The translations under genes were made by a program, and so were the position numbers. The notes below the pieces were generated by a model that was not told the origin of the DNA, made no database searches, and was given only the letters and a program-made list of their open reading frames with translations. A stretch of DNA of 64,000 nucleotides from Desulfurellaceae bacterium (lineage in GTDB: Bacteria > Desulfobacterota > Binatia > Bin18), in assembly GCA_021296095.1 (NCBI GenBank), contig JAGWBB010000004.1, positions 51,590-115,589 of the forward strand. Reading direction: 5' to 3'. Below, piece by piece: positions 1 to 8,309 of the stretch; the stretch's first letter is position 1, and each line of letters begins with the position of its first letter.

Positions 1-2
1 TC

Positions 3-549
3 GTGAAGTGCTCTAGCGGATGGGCTTTCGCGCGGTTGGGCGAAATCATCTATATTCAGTCAGGTGATGGCTTGACCACTGCGAACATGAAGGATGGGCC
101 GATCCCTGTTTTTGGGGGAAATGGTATCAACGGATACCACGCCCAGAACAACGTAGATCAGCCGACCGTCGTGATCGGGAGGGTTGGATATTATTGCGGA
201 TCAATTCATGTGACACCGGCGAACGCATGGGTAACAGACAACGCCTTCATCACACATTTTTCTCAGGATGAAATCTATCTACGGTTCTTAGTCCTCCTTC
301 TTAATGGAACAAACCTGAAGGAAGACGAGAACGCTACTGCACAGCCAGTTTATATCCGGTTCAAAGATTTATCCGATTGTCGTTGGACTCCCACCCCTCG
401 CCGAACAACACCGCATCGTCGCCAAAGTCGATGAACTGATGGCCCTCTGCGACCGACTAGAGGCGAGCCTTACCACGGGGGACGCAACGCGGGGACGGTT
501 GGTCGAAGCGATGTTGCATGAGACACTGGCACCGGACGAGAATCACTGA
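3..549 (+). pseudogene. hsdS: Type I restriction specificity subunit HsdS, 3' part, frameshifted
   Basis: HsdS sets the DNA target of type I restriction-modification complexes. The window opens inside the gene, in what looks like its second target-recognition domain (GEIIYIQSGDG, then PVFGGNGINGY, VVIGRVGYYCG and a closing YIRFKDLSDC). The conserved tail LPPLAEQHRIVAKVDELMAL, which starts the coiled-coil spacer, follows in another frame and runs to the stop at 547-549. An indel between about 361 and 385 therefore splits the frame. The 5' part and any hsdM/hsdR lie outside the window. It converges on the patatin gene 15 bases away. This may be a decaying gene or a sequencing indel. The family call is firm; the functional state is unknown. 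Confidence 0.85.
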
Positions 550-563
550 CAACGCAAACGAAC

Positions 564-1617
564 TTAGGAAAGAGGCTTTGCACCGACTGGTTCGTACCGG
601 CTTGCAGGTTCCGAAAGGAACGTTTTAGACACGCTCTCTCCCAGTTCGTCGAGCGTCGATTCTGCCGCACCGGGCAGTTCCGAGACGGCACGGCTCCAGT
701 CGTCCATTTGAATCTTATCCTCACTCGTCGGAGGGCTGGCCCGTATGATCTTGTCCGCACCGATCAAAAGTCCAGCTTGGCCTAAAGCATTGAGGGACTG
801 AAGGCGCATGGCTGCATAGATGCTGTCCCGCCACGCCCACATACCGCCGAGCCGTATCTTCGAGTGGTCAACGCTATACGGATCAGCTCAGAATTTGAAC
901 GCGCTCGCGAGGCACGGAAAAGCAGGACAACGCGTCAACAAGGGCTATCATAATCGGATTGTTCGCCCACACTCCGCCGTCAACGAACGTGTAGCCGCCG
1001 TCTTGGAGGGGCTTAAAAAACGTCGGAGCTGCTGCTGTAGCGGCAGCCACCTTTGTCATCCGCTCAGTGGCGTCTTTTCTGAAATCCGGGTGGTGAGGAG
1101 TCTTGAAGATATAGACCTCGCCATAGCGTCCCTCAAAAGAGGGGATACACAATCGCACCTGTGCCTCGCCAAATTTCCGAACGCCGAGAGTGTCGCACAG
1201 AATCCGCATCAACGCCTTACGGTCATAGCGGAACTTATAATATTGACAAGCGTTTCTCAGACGGTGCTTTACCGCCCCAACAACCCCGCCTCGAATGGGG
1301 GGGAAGATTTCGCACCCGCGATCAATATAAAGGTCGCGCAGGTACGCGGCCTTCAGACCGGCGGCAAGGCCAAGAGCAATGATCCCGCCAGTTGACGTTC
1401 CAGCAATGAGGTCAAAGTATTGTGCTATCGAAGTCCCCTTCAAGTAACGCTCCTCCAGTCCTGCCAGGAAAGCGGCCGGATAGATTCCCCGGATGCCGCC
1501 ACCATCAATGGAAAGGATGCGAAACTCTCGATCTTCCGGCCAGGGGAGAGGAACTCGCCGTCGTCTGAGCGACCCGGAGGATCGTTTCGGTGGAAGGTTT
1601 TCAGTATCGCTGGACAT
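564..1617 (-). pseudogene. capV: CBASS patatin-like phospholipase effector (CapV), frameshifted near the C-terminus
   Basis: CapV-type patatins are cyclic-nucleotide-activated phospholipases that destroy the membrane in CBASS anti-phage defence. The N-terminal part shows the oxyanion motif DGGGIRGI, the nucleophile elbow GTSTGG and the catalytic Asp in DGGVWANNP. After VQILS (about base 885) the frame stops. The expected continuation (PYSVDHSKIRLGGMWAWRD, then RLQSLNALGQAGLLIG) resumes in another frame at about 884 and runs to the stop at 564. The missing residues match a loss of about 11 bases encoding IGTG. Start: I chose the ATG 17 bases after the upstream stop, because the longer reading adds residues unlike the family. 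It is the last gene of the cdn-E2-capV operon. Both catalytic residues survive, but the C-terminal third is out of frame. Confidence 0.85.
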
Positions 1618-1634
1618 TGAGGAATACGCTTGAC

Positions 1635-2072
1635 TTAACCATGCCGTCCGCCGCCGGTCCATTCGCCTGTAGCCAGCCAGCCCTCGTAGCAGGCGAGCCA
1701 ATCTATTGTCCAAGGGATTGTGGTCTGGGCAGCCGCGAGGCCAGGATGCCACTCTCGGTCGGCTGGATCGTAAAGGCACAAAATGGGCAGCTCAGGATTG
1801 CTCCGATTCGGATAGTGATGCGGGATAGGGTCAGAGGGATCTCCTGACCGTCGGCGGAGCAGAGGATTGATCACCGTCACTTGTGGAGTCCGTGGGAGAT
1901 CAGATTTGCTGTGATTCTTCTCGCGCCACAACAAAACTTGGATTGTGTAGGGCTGACACAGGGGTCGTAGCGGCCCTTCCCAAAGGACCTCCCAACGGGT
2001 ACGGCGGAGAATCTTGAACATCGGCCACTTCTTCCGCATGAGTTCGGCCTGCTTCATTGTTGAAAGAATCAC
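1635..2072 (-). CDS. CBASS-associated E2-like protein (short type II CBASS)
   Basis: This is a 145-residue protein between CD-NTase and patatin. In short type II CBASS a stand-alone ubiquitin-E2-like protein occupies this place and regulates the cyclase, as known for the family. Visible here is an HPN-like element (HHYPN, residues 85-89) followed by ILCLYDP with a candidate active-site Cys99. Next come EWHP and a tryptophan-rich tail (IPWTIDWLACYEGWLATG, then GGGRH) that I recognise from these proteins. The GTG start overlaps the CD-NTase stop (GTGA) and has GAGAGGAG eight bases upstream; an ATG at 2057 is the alternative. Translational coupling to the cyclase is likely. No E1 or JAB protease gene is present. 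Confidence 0.8.
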   Translation of the reverse strand: MILSTMKQAELMRKKWPMFKILRRTRWEVLWEGPLRPLCQPYTIQVLLWREKNHSKSDLPRTPQVTVINPLLRRRSGDPSDPIPHHYPNRSNPELPILCLYDPADREWHPGLAAAQTTIPWTIDWLACYEGWLATGEWTGGGRHG

Positions 2073-3322
2073 CGTTTTCTCCTCTCAGTGCCGTAGAATT
2101 TATGTCTTGGTGTTGGTCGGGGCGCTGGTCGAGAGACGGGCGGGGTGATGAGAGCTGGAATGCTCAATCCTCCCTTCCCGGGATCGTGTCGGCTGCGTCC
2201 GTCACGAATATCTTTCCCAATTCTTTCGTTAAGTGCTTTGACAGCTTCTGTTGCCGGTACTTCGCCGAACAGGCTCGCCATGATTTCCTGCATTTCTTCC
2301 AGATCGCACCCTGCAACCAGCCGCTCGGCCTTGAGTACCAGGTTCTCAAGATCATGGATGAAGAGAGCTTGGCCCTGTAGTGATTCCGGCCAGCGATCTG
2401 TCAGCACGTCCTTTTCGCACACCGGATTGACGATGTGAACGAGCCGGCCTTGAGCGTGGGCTTCTTGGAAAACGGACAGCATACACCTTGCCTGTTGCAA
2501 CAACTCTTCCGATAGATGCTCCGTATGGTTAGCTGCATCGGCCACAAGCTTCGCAATCATAATTGACGGCGGTCTCCGCCCCTGTCGAGAGTCATACTGC
2601 ACGTTGCGCCAACGCTTCAGGAGTTGCAGCACGATGACGGCCTTCGACTTCCGAAATGGGGGTTGTTGCGGAGGAACGGGGTCACTGTCCGCCTCGGCTC
2701 GTATGCCCAGGCGTTCATACTCCTCGGCGCGTTTCTCGAAGATATCAGCAAAATCATAGTCCTGTGGCGTACTGACCTTGAACCATTCCGCGAATCCATA
2801 AGGGTTTGCGATAAACCGGTAACTTGGCTCCCGCGGCGCTTCCGGTCGGTGGTGAAATATCCAACTTTGACGTTCCAGCGTACCCCACATGCGTAGCATG
2901 GGCGTGACGTCGAGGTGCATGTCGCCGCTGTAGTCAATCGTGACGCACCGTGTTCTGCGTTTTGTCATTTCGTAGTATCTGGACCCTGGCTCTCCACGTA
3001 TCGCCTTGTACAGCAAGTCGAGGGCTTCCTGGGGCGATACGTGGTCCGGTAGATCAAGCTGAGCGACGACATCAATATCGAACTCATCAGTTCTCAATTT
3101 TGACGCTATGGTGGCCCCGATAGCCATTGACCCTTGCGGATAAAACAACTGGACGCGGTCCTTTAATGGGCTCTCGTCACGCTCAATCCATTTGTTGACT
3201 GTTTCATACCGGGACACAGCCTTATCGTAGTTCGTCCGGCTGAGTTGAACGCGGATTGCCACGTCAGCCAGCAGAATATCCGCTGAATTTGTGAGGTACG
3301 ATGGGATTGTTTTTTTCGTCAT
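2069..3322 (-). CDS. CD-NTase (cGAS/DncV-like nucleotidyltransferase) of CBASS
   Basis: The enzyme makes a cyclic oligonucleotide alarm signal on phage infection, which activates the effector. The nucleotidyltransferase core is clear in the 417-residue product: GSMAIGAT at 64-71, the metal-binding pair in DEFDIDV (Asp82, Asp84) and the third acidic residue in HLDVTP (Asp138). A helical C-terminal domain follows. The start at 3322 has AGGAGG seven bases upstream. A longer reading from a TTG would add 23 residues without family support. It heads the operon with the E2-like and patatin genes and is divergent from an Xre-ImmA gene. The product nucleotide and CD-NTase clade cannot be assigned from sight; patatin effectors often pair with cGAMP producers. 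Confidence 0.9.
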   Translation of the reverse strand: MTKKTIPSYLTNSADILLADVAIRVQLSRTNYDKAVSRYETVNKWIERDESPLKDRVQLFYPQGSMAIGATIASKLRTDEFDIDVVAQLDLPDHVSPQEALDLLYKAIRGEPGSRYYEMTKRRTRCVTIDYSGDMHLDVTPMLRMWGTLERQSWIFHHRPEAPREPSYRFIANPYGFAEWFKVSTPQDYDFADIFEKRAEEYERLGIRAEADSDPVPPQQPPFRKSKAVIVLQLLKRWRNVQYDSRQGRRPPSIMIAKLVADAANHTEHLSEELLQQARCMLSVFQEAHAQGRLVHIVNPVCEKDVLTDRWPESLQGQALFIHDLENLVLKAERLVAGCDLEEMQEIMASLFGEVPATEAVKALNERIGKDIRDGRSRHDPGKGGLSIPALITPPVSRPAPRPTPRHKFYGTERRKR

Positions 3323-3482
3323 TTGAGGCCTCCTAACTTCAATGACCAATGGCCGATTTGCGGCACGCGATCCTCTCTTGCATTCCTCCAAATTCTTAAT
3401 CTTGTCTCACTTGATGACTTTAGACATAATTTCCCCTCCACAAGTTCTCCCAAAAGGGTTCAGCCTTTCTCAGATTTTCTCT

Positions 3483-3536
3483 GGTTTACTTATCGACCAT
3501 AATAATTCATAATTGTAAACCGAAGTCAAGGAGGGG
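3483..3536 (+). promoter_or_regulatory. Promoter with candidate autorepressor operator upstream of the Xre-ImmA gene
   Basis: A sigma70-like promoter reads TTTACT (3485-3490), a 17-base spacer, then CATAAT (3508-3513). An inverted repeat GGTTTAC (3483-3489) / GTAAACC (3515-3521) brackets it. One arm covers the -35 and the other lies just past the -10, with centres 32 bases (three helical turns) apart. A strong ribosome site AAGGAGGGG (3528-3536) precedes the ATG. The layout suggests repression by the Xre domain encoded just downstream; that is inference. The neighbouring A+T-rich stretch also carries the leader of the divergent CBASS operon. Confidence 0.55.
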
Positions 3537-3542
3537 ATAGAC

Positions 3543-4628
3543 ATGATAGGGCAAAGACTTAAAGTATCACGTTCTGCAGCAGGCTTGTCTCTAAGAGGTT
3601 TGGAGGACAAAATTGGAAACCGCGTTACGGCACAGGCAATCGGGAAATATGAGCGCAACGAGTCCATGCCCGGCTCAGGCGTGCTGATCGCGCTTGCCGA
3701 TGCGCTCGGCGTCTCGGTGGATTATCTGGTCGGAGATCAGAAAATGGTCCTCGAAGCGGTGGAATTCAGGAAGAAGAAGATCACGAGCAAACGACAGGAA
3801 GCCCAGATTGAGGCCAAGGTGCTGCATCTTCTGGAGCGCTATCTTTTGGTTGAAGAGCTGCTTGGCCTTCACAGTGTCGAATGGCACCGCCCGCCCGAGG
3901 CCCCCTATCCTGTCGTGCGGGATATTTTCGAGGCCGACCGGGCGGCCCGAAGTTTGCGGGATCACTGGAGCCTTGGCAACGATCCGATACCGAATCTCAT
4001 CGAGTTGTTGGAGGAACAGGGAATTAAGGTGCTTGCCGTCGATTCTACAAAAATTGACGGTCTGACTGCGCGTGTCCGCCGCGCCGGAAAAGGCATGGCA
4101 CCGGTCATTGTCGTGAACCGCAAAGACTGGCGAGAGCGGCAGTACTTCACGCTGGCCCATGAGCTTGGGCACCTGATTATGGAGGTGGCCTCTGGTTTGG
4201 ACGAGGAGAAGGCTGCACATCGTTTCGCTGGGGCTTTCCTTATGCCTGCCAACGCCCTTTGGGCGAAAATCGGCAAGCACCGCACCTCAATCGGTTGGAG
4301 CGAGCTTTTCGAGTTGAAGCAACTCTTTGGTACGAGTGTTCAGGCGGTCACGTATCGCTGCAAAGACCTTGGCATTTTCAGTGAGGCCATGTTCCGGCGG
4401 CTATTCAACGACTTCAATCGTTTTGGGTGGCGCAGACCACCGTACGAGGAGCCGCATGCAATGAAAGGCGAAGAGCCGAAGCGTTTTGAACGCCTCACCT
4501 TCCGGGCGCTCGCCGAGGAGGCTATTTCCGAAGCCAAAGCCGCGGAGTTGCTCGGCGTGTCCGTGCGCGAACTGAACCGCCAGATGGAGGAACCACCGCC
4601 TGTTGAACACGAGGCGGCTGGGGTTTGA
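3543..4628 (+). CDS. Xre-family HTH and ImmA/IrrE zinc metallopeptidase fusion
   Basis: The 361-residue protein has an N-terminal Xre helix-turn-helix (about residues 5-66) and an ImmA/IrrE (COG2856) peptidase domain. The latter holds the zinc motif HELGH (206-210) and the downstream AHRFAGAFLMP segment. In this family the peptidase cleaves repressor-type proteins, or the protein acts as the antitoxin of a two-gene module. The start has an excellent AAGGAGGGG. The last bases overlap the following PIN gene region, so the two form a unit. The C-terminus (about 320-361) looks like a second small helical segment. It is divergent from the CBASS operon, and the shared A+T-rich region could couple their control (inference). 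Confidence 0.88.
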   Translation: MIGQRLKVSRSAAGLSLRGLEDKIGNRVTAQAIGKYERNESMPGSGVLIALADALGVSVDYLVGDQKMVLEAVEFRKKKITSKRQEAQIEAKVLHLLERYLLVEELLGLHSVEWHRPPEAPYPVVRDIFEADRAARSLRDHWSLGNDPIPNLIELLEEQGIKVLAVDSTKIDGLTARVRRAGKGMAPVIVVNRKDWRERQYFTLAHELGHLIMEVASGLDEEKAAHRFAGAFLMPANALWAKIGKHRTSIGWSELFELKQLFGTSVQAVTYRCKDLGIFSEAMFRRLFNDFNRFGWRRPPYEEPHAMKGEEPKRFERLTFRALAEEAISEAKAAELLGVSVRELNRQMEEPPPVEHEAAGV

Positions 4629-4633
4629 GTTCC

Positions 4634-5137
4634 ATGCGGCAGGTCCTGGTCTCCGATACCTCTGTTCTGGTTGATCTGGAACGCGGGTCCCTGCTGGAGG
4701 CCAGCTTCCGCCTGCCGTTCCGGTTCTCTGTCCCCGACCTGCTCTACGAACGCGAATTGAAGAACTGGGGCGGCGAGGAGTTGATACGACTCGGCCTCTC
4801 CGTCAAGGAGTTGGACGGTGACGGTGTACAACGCGCCCTTGCCTATCAGCAGCAAGCGCCTGCGCTTTCTCTTCCCGATTGCTTCGCCCTCGCGCTCGCG
4901 CAAACCCGATCCTGGGTTCTGCTGAGCGGCGACAGCGCACTTCGCCAACTCGCGGTTGCTGAGGCGGTCGAGTGTCACGGCGTACTCTGGCTTCTTGACC
5001 AATTGCGTGACGCCGCCGTAGTGAGCATCCGTGAACTGTACGACGGCTTGACCGCCATCTCTGAGCATCCGCGCTGTCGTCTTCCCAGGTCCGAAATCCG
5101 CCGCCGTTTAGCCAGCTACGCCGAACGTCTGCGTTAG
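4634..5137 (+). CDS. PIN-domain protein, probable toxin partner of Xre-ImmA
   Basis: PIN domains are Mg-dependent ribonucleases, common as toxins. The acidic residues are visible in SDTSVLVDLERG at the N-terminus, in the central LPDCFALALA and in LLSGDSALR. The ATG at 4634 lies five bases after the stop of the Xre-ImmA gene. A TTG at 4625 would overlap it and add three residues. The close spacing and shared strand support an antitoxin-toxin pair, with the Xre-COG2856 protein as antitoxin. It is more divergent than standard VapC, so the target is unknown. Confidence 0.75.
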   Translation: MRQVLVSDTSVLVDLERGSLLEASFRLPFRFSVPDLLYERELKNWGGEELIRLGLSVKELDGDGVQRALAYQQQAPALSLPDCFALALAQTRSWVLLSGDSALRQLAVAEAVECHGVLWLLDQLRDAAVVSIRELYDGLTAISEHPRCRLPRSEIRRRLASYAERLR

Positions 5138-5257
5138 CCAAGCGGGCGGATGAACAGAGCATCGTCCGCCCTGCGGTACTCCCTCAAAGATGAGAGAGGA
5201 TCAAACGGAGACAGAACCGCCGTTCGACCGTTTTTACGCCTCGCCCCCTGAGAACGG

Positions 5258-5590
5258 TCAGCCGCTGCGTGATGGCGTGGCCGAGGGGTCAGACGGTTCT
5301 GAAGCGACATGAACCGTTACCCGTATGCTGCTATCCAAGGCGGCAAGCATCTTGATGAGCCGATCCAGGGTGAAGCGGCCCAGGTTTATGTTACAGATTC
5401 TGGAGAAATCGGCGGCAGCAAACCCGGTCAGGGTAGCAGCCTTGCGCACAGTCAAAGAGCGCTCATCCAGCACGGTAATGATCCGGGCTGCAAGGGGGGC
5501 CTTGGTCTGCTTCAAATCGGCGTGAGGCTCGTTGCAATCGCGGAACACATTCCCGCTTCCTCGGACAAGCTCGAAATCATTCTCAGTCAT
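5258..5590 (-). CDS. HTH antitoxin-like protein (HigA2/HTH_37 type), orphan
   Basis: The 110-residue protein has a typical antitoxin core: DLKQTKAPLAARII, a helix-turn-helix around LTVRKAATLTGFAAADFSRI, and GRFTLDRLIKMLAAL. Proteins of this group normally follow a RelE/HigB-type toxin gene and repress their own operon. Here the position upstream holds a palindromic repeat and non-coding DNA, so the toxin gene is missing. The start at 5590 was preferred over an in-frame one 48 bases upstream because family similarity begins at MTENDFELV and GAGAAAGAAG precedes it. It may be a solitary antitoxin. Confidence 0.75.
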   Translation of the reverse strand: MTENDFELVRGSGNVFRDCNEPHADLKQTKAPLAARIITVLDERSLTVRKAATLTGFAAADFSRICNINLGRFTLDRLIKMLAALDSSIRVTVHVASEPSDPSATPSRSG

Positions 5591-5640
5591 GACAACAACT
5601 TCTTTCTCAATCGTCCCAGCCACGCCCGATGCAGACACCC

Positions 5641-5673
5641 CTCTCCCTAGCCCTCTCCCTCACGGGGAGAGGG
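5641..5673. repeat. Short palindromic repeat
   Basis: CCCTCTCCC (5651-5659) and GGGAGAGGG (5665-5673) form a nine-base-pair hairpin with a five-base loop. It is preceded by a second partial copy of the left arm. This looks like a REP/MITE-type intergenic palindrome rather than a terminator, as no T run follows. It sits where a toxin gene would be expected for the adjacent antitoxin. Confidence 0.6.
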
Positions 5674-6108
5674 AATAAGACAAAGACAGGCCTGAGGGAT
5701 GTCAGATTACGTCTCAGGCTTATCCGACCTTGGACTGATTCGGACTGAGGATGTGGCGGATGGCCTGATGCACCATCATCCGTGCTGGTCTCGGATTGAT
5801 ATCGTGGTCTGGAGCATTCTCAGCGATTTCCGATGCCCCTGAAGCTGAAGAGGCGGGCGGGACGCCCGCGCTCCCAGGTTGCCCGCCCGAAGCAGCCCCT
5901 GATGACGGCGCCCAGCCGGCCATGACTCAAGATAGCGTGAAAATCCTCTAGTTCTTCCGTGCCGTGCCCTGCTCTCCACTCTTCACTCCCCACTGCTCAC
6001 TCTTCACCAGGTCGTCAAGAGGACCTTGGGATGCACTTTCTCTTGGATGTAGAGCGGTGGGGCTTGGACGACCAGGTCCGACTAGTCCTGTTCGTCTTTT
6101 CCCTTTTC
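5674..6108. other. Gene-free stretch in the island
   Basis: No convincing gene is visible. A 47-residue reading frame on the + strand (5699-5842) is unrecognised. It is followed by a CGGGCGGGACGCCCGCGCTC stretch (about 5851-5875) of the kind found as interspersed repeats. A pyrimidine-rich tract of CACT units lies at about 5970-6010. The stretch is best read as repeat-laden spacer. Confidence 0.5.
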
Positions 6109-6543
6109 CTAACTGAATGGATCCCGTGTTCGCAGCTCCGGGAATAACGAGAAATCGCGGTCACGGGTAAGGAGCACTTCAGTACCGTGTGCCAGGCAGA
6201 GCGCGGCGATCCGGGCATCGTGGACGACCGCACCGCGCACCCGCGGTCGCTGCACGAGGCCACTCAATACCTTGAGAAAGTCATCGGTCTCGCCGAGCAG
6301 ACGATTACTTGGCGATGTCGTCCAGGCTTCGAGTTGTTGCCATGCACGCTCCGGCGATGTTGCCGCGTCTTTCCAAATACGGTGGTTTGTCACCACACTC
6401 AGGAATTCGTAGCAGCAGGGCCAGGGAATCGCCCATATTTGGCTTCCTTCGGCAAGTGTCCGCACAATCGCAAGGGCTGCTTCATGCACGCGGGATTCCT
6501 TGCGGTGGGCGTAGACGAGCAGGTTCGTATCGACCGCGATCAC
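6109..6543 (-). CDS. vapC: VapC-family PIN toxin
   Basis: This is a 144-residue PIN-domain ribonuclease toxin; members cleave tRNA or rRNA. Motifs: VDTNLLVYAHR at the N-terminus, a central acidic YEFLSVV, HDARIAALCLAHG, and the C-terminal TRDRDFSLF. Its ATG overlaps the stop of the upstream antitoxin gene (ATGA), the usual VapBC arrangement. Length is normal, no motif is missing, and the pair looks intact. Confidence 0.9.
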   Translation of the reverse strand: MIAVDTNLLVYAHRKESRVHEAALAIVRTLAEGSQIWAIPWPCCYEFLSVVTNHRIWKDAATSPERAWQQLEAWTTSPSNRLLGETDDFLKVLSGLVQRPRVRGAVVHDARIAALCLAHGTEVLLTRDRDFSLFPELRTRDPFS

Positions 6544-6788
6544 CGTGTTTCAGTCTCTCCGTAGATCAACCCGCGCAGGTCCTGCCATGAATAGGCCTCA
6601 AGAGGGTCCTCCGCGCCAGCATGGCCGGTACTCAAATCGGGCAGCCGGTAGCGGTTCTGAGAGGGAGACGTAGCAAGAACCTGACGGAGCCCGTCTTCAA
6701 CCACAGCGCGCAAGGGGCGGCCTGTCTTCTTGGCGTGACGTTTCGCCCGTGCCAGCAATTCGTCGTGGATATCAAGTGTCGTTTTCAT
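6540..6788 (-). CDS. vapB: VapB-type antitoxin
   Basis: The 82-residue antitoxin begins MKTTLDIHDELLARAKRHA, a ribbon-helix-helix DNA-binding segment. It ends in an acidic, tryptophan-containing tail (SWQDLRGLIYG) of the kind that binds the PIN toxin. I chose the start at this motif; an upstream in-frame extension has no family similarity. It overlaps vapC by four bases. Autoregulation of the operon is expected for the family. Confidence 0.88.
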   Translation of the reverse strand: MKTTLDIHDELLARAKRHAKKTGRPLRAVVEDGLRQVLATSPSQNRYRLPDLSTGHAGAEDPLEAYSWQDLRGLIYGETETR

Positions 6789-6865
6789 ATTTCCCATACT
6801 ACCCATATAAGAGAGTACGGCAAGGCCATAGTAGACAGATAGCCAGCGGCAATTGGCAACGCAGG

Positions 6866-7235
6866 TCACTCCTGGGGTCGATTGATAAGCCGGTCGAAGC
6901 GCGCTTCGAGCTTGGCCTGAAAGTCGGCCTCGGTCTGATAGACCTCCGTGAACTCGGCGAAGGCCCAGCGCCCATACTGCCCATGACGATTCACCCCAGG
7001 GACCCAGTAGGTCTCCATGGTCGCCTTCTTTTCCTTGGCGTCTTCACCCCGATAGCCTGTGATCTCAACAATCAGGTGTAACGGACCGTCGTGACCGCCA
7101 TCCAGCAGGACGATGAAGTCAGGCATAGATTCGGCTTTGATATTCAAGCCTCGTTCGTCAGCTTCTTTGAGGGCGGGGTGTTGGAGCGCTTCCCCAGGCT
7201 GAAACTGCTGTGCCTCGAAATCGGCGCCGGAAGGG
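6866..7235 (-). pseudogene. 3' fragment of a restriction endonuclease/helicase (BPTD_3080-like)
   Basis: About 120 codons match the C-terminal end of large type III-like restriction endonucleases: SMPDFIVLL, LIVEITGYRGEDAKEKKATM, WVPGVNRHGQYGRWAF. The rest of the roughly 900-residue protein is absent. Upstream of about 7235 the frame runs into antisense of the desaturase gene. The fragment therefore ends a few bases from the desaturase stop and marks the edge of the defence island. It is probably non-functional. Confidence 0.75.
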
Positions 7236-7247
7236 AGAGGCCAGGAC

Positions 7248-8216
7248 TCAGCCCACCAGCTTGCCCACGCCCTGGCCAAAGCGCTCGTAGTAGGCCTGCT
7301 CGTGCGGGTAGACCTCACGACGCAACAAACGGTGCAGCCGGGGCAGGTGATAAAACGGCACCGCCGGGTACAGATGGTGCTCAAGGTGGTAGTGGACCCG
7401 CTTGGGAGCCAAGAAAAACGCCGCAACGGGGTGCATGAAATACGTCCGCGTCCGCCGGTACGGATTATCGGGTTCGGGCACGTTGCCGTGCTCGATTGCT
7501 CCCCGGACGCGGAAGAAGATCTGCGTCAGGCTACAGTAGGGGATGAGCCAGTACAGGACAAAAGCGAGCAGCCAGGACGTTCCGCCCCAGTACCCGCCGC
7601 CGAGCAGGACCAGGCTCCAGAACACCCAGAAGGCCCGCATATCCGACACCTGACGGTAGCGCCGTTCGCGCGCTTCGCCCAGGAAACGCCGGTTGAAGTC
7701 GGCCGTGACACAGGGGAGGTCGATAAAATACTTCAGGGTCGAGACGAGGTTCAGCCCGCACACATCGCGCACCAGCAGACGCCACCAGGCCGAGGCGGCA
7801 AGCGGATAGCGGGCATAGATCGCCCGGTCCGGATCGTCCGCCGTATGGGTGTGCTGGTGATGGCACAGATGGATGAAACGCCACTTGGCCAGCGAGATGA
7901 ACACCGGGAAAAGGGCCAGGAAGCGCCCCAGCCAGTCGTTGACCCACAGGTGTGACGACCAGCGTTTGTGGATCGCTTCGTGGCCCAGGACCATCAGGGC
8001 GTGCTGACGGGAGGCAATCACCGCCAGCGCGGCCAGATACACCCCAAGGCCGGGCAGCCCTGAGGTGGGTGGCACCAGCATCGCGCTGGTGTAGATGGCG
8101 GCCGCAATCACGGTCCACACCTCGGCCAGATGATACACCCCAGCCAGGCTGTGCGGTCGGGACAGCCGCTTGATCGTGTCGCGCAAATCCACCGCGTCCG
8201 GTGCGAGCGTCTGCAT
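7248..8216 (-). CDS. Membrane fatty acid desaturase family protein
   Basis: The 322-residue integral membrane di-iron enzyme has the three histidine boxes of the fatty acid desaturase/beta-carotene hydroxylase superfamily: HEAIH (79-83), HLCHHQHTH (from 116) and HLEHH near the C-terminus. Hydrophobic stretches lie between them (for example around residues 35-65 and 185-215). The likely role is oxygen-dependent introduction of a double bond or hydroxyl group into membrane lipid; the substrate is unknown. The start at 8216 is the first ATG with family-like sequence, though its ribosome site is weak. It is divergent from an alpha/beta hydrolase gene. Confidence 0.85.
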   Translation of the reverse strand: MQTLAPDAVDLRDTIKRLSRPHSLAGVYHLAEVWTVIAAAIYTSAMLVPPTSGLPGLGVYLAALAVIASRQHALMVLGHEAIHKRWSSHLWVNDWLGRFLALFPVFISLAKWRFIHLCHHQHTHTADDPDRAIYARYPLAASAWWRLLVRDVCGLNLVSTLKYFIDLPCVTADFNRRFLGEARERRYRQVSDMRAFWVFWSLVLLGGGYWGGTSWLLAFVLYWLIPYCSLTQIFFRVRGAIEHGNVPEPDNPYRRTRTYFMHPVAAFFLAPKRVHYHLEHHLYPAVPFYHLPRLHRLLRREVYPHEQAYYERFGQGVGKLVG

Positions 8217-8309
8217 GCGCCCAGATGTACACCGCCCGCCCTGACCCGGCAAGACGGCTCTGGCGCTTTGTGGCCGGAGATTATAAGACCACACCACAAA
8301 GGAGGACTT

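Noticed and set aside
820-1395. Open frame on the + strand opposite the patatin gene
   Set aside because: It is antisense to a gene with clear patatin motifs and shows no family-like sequence.
5190-5312. Forty-codon frame beginning MREDQTETEPP after the PIN gene
   Set aside because: No good ribosome site, no recognisable motif, and it overlaps the convergent HTH gene end.
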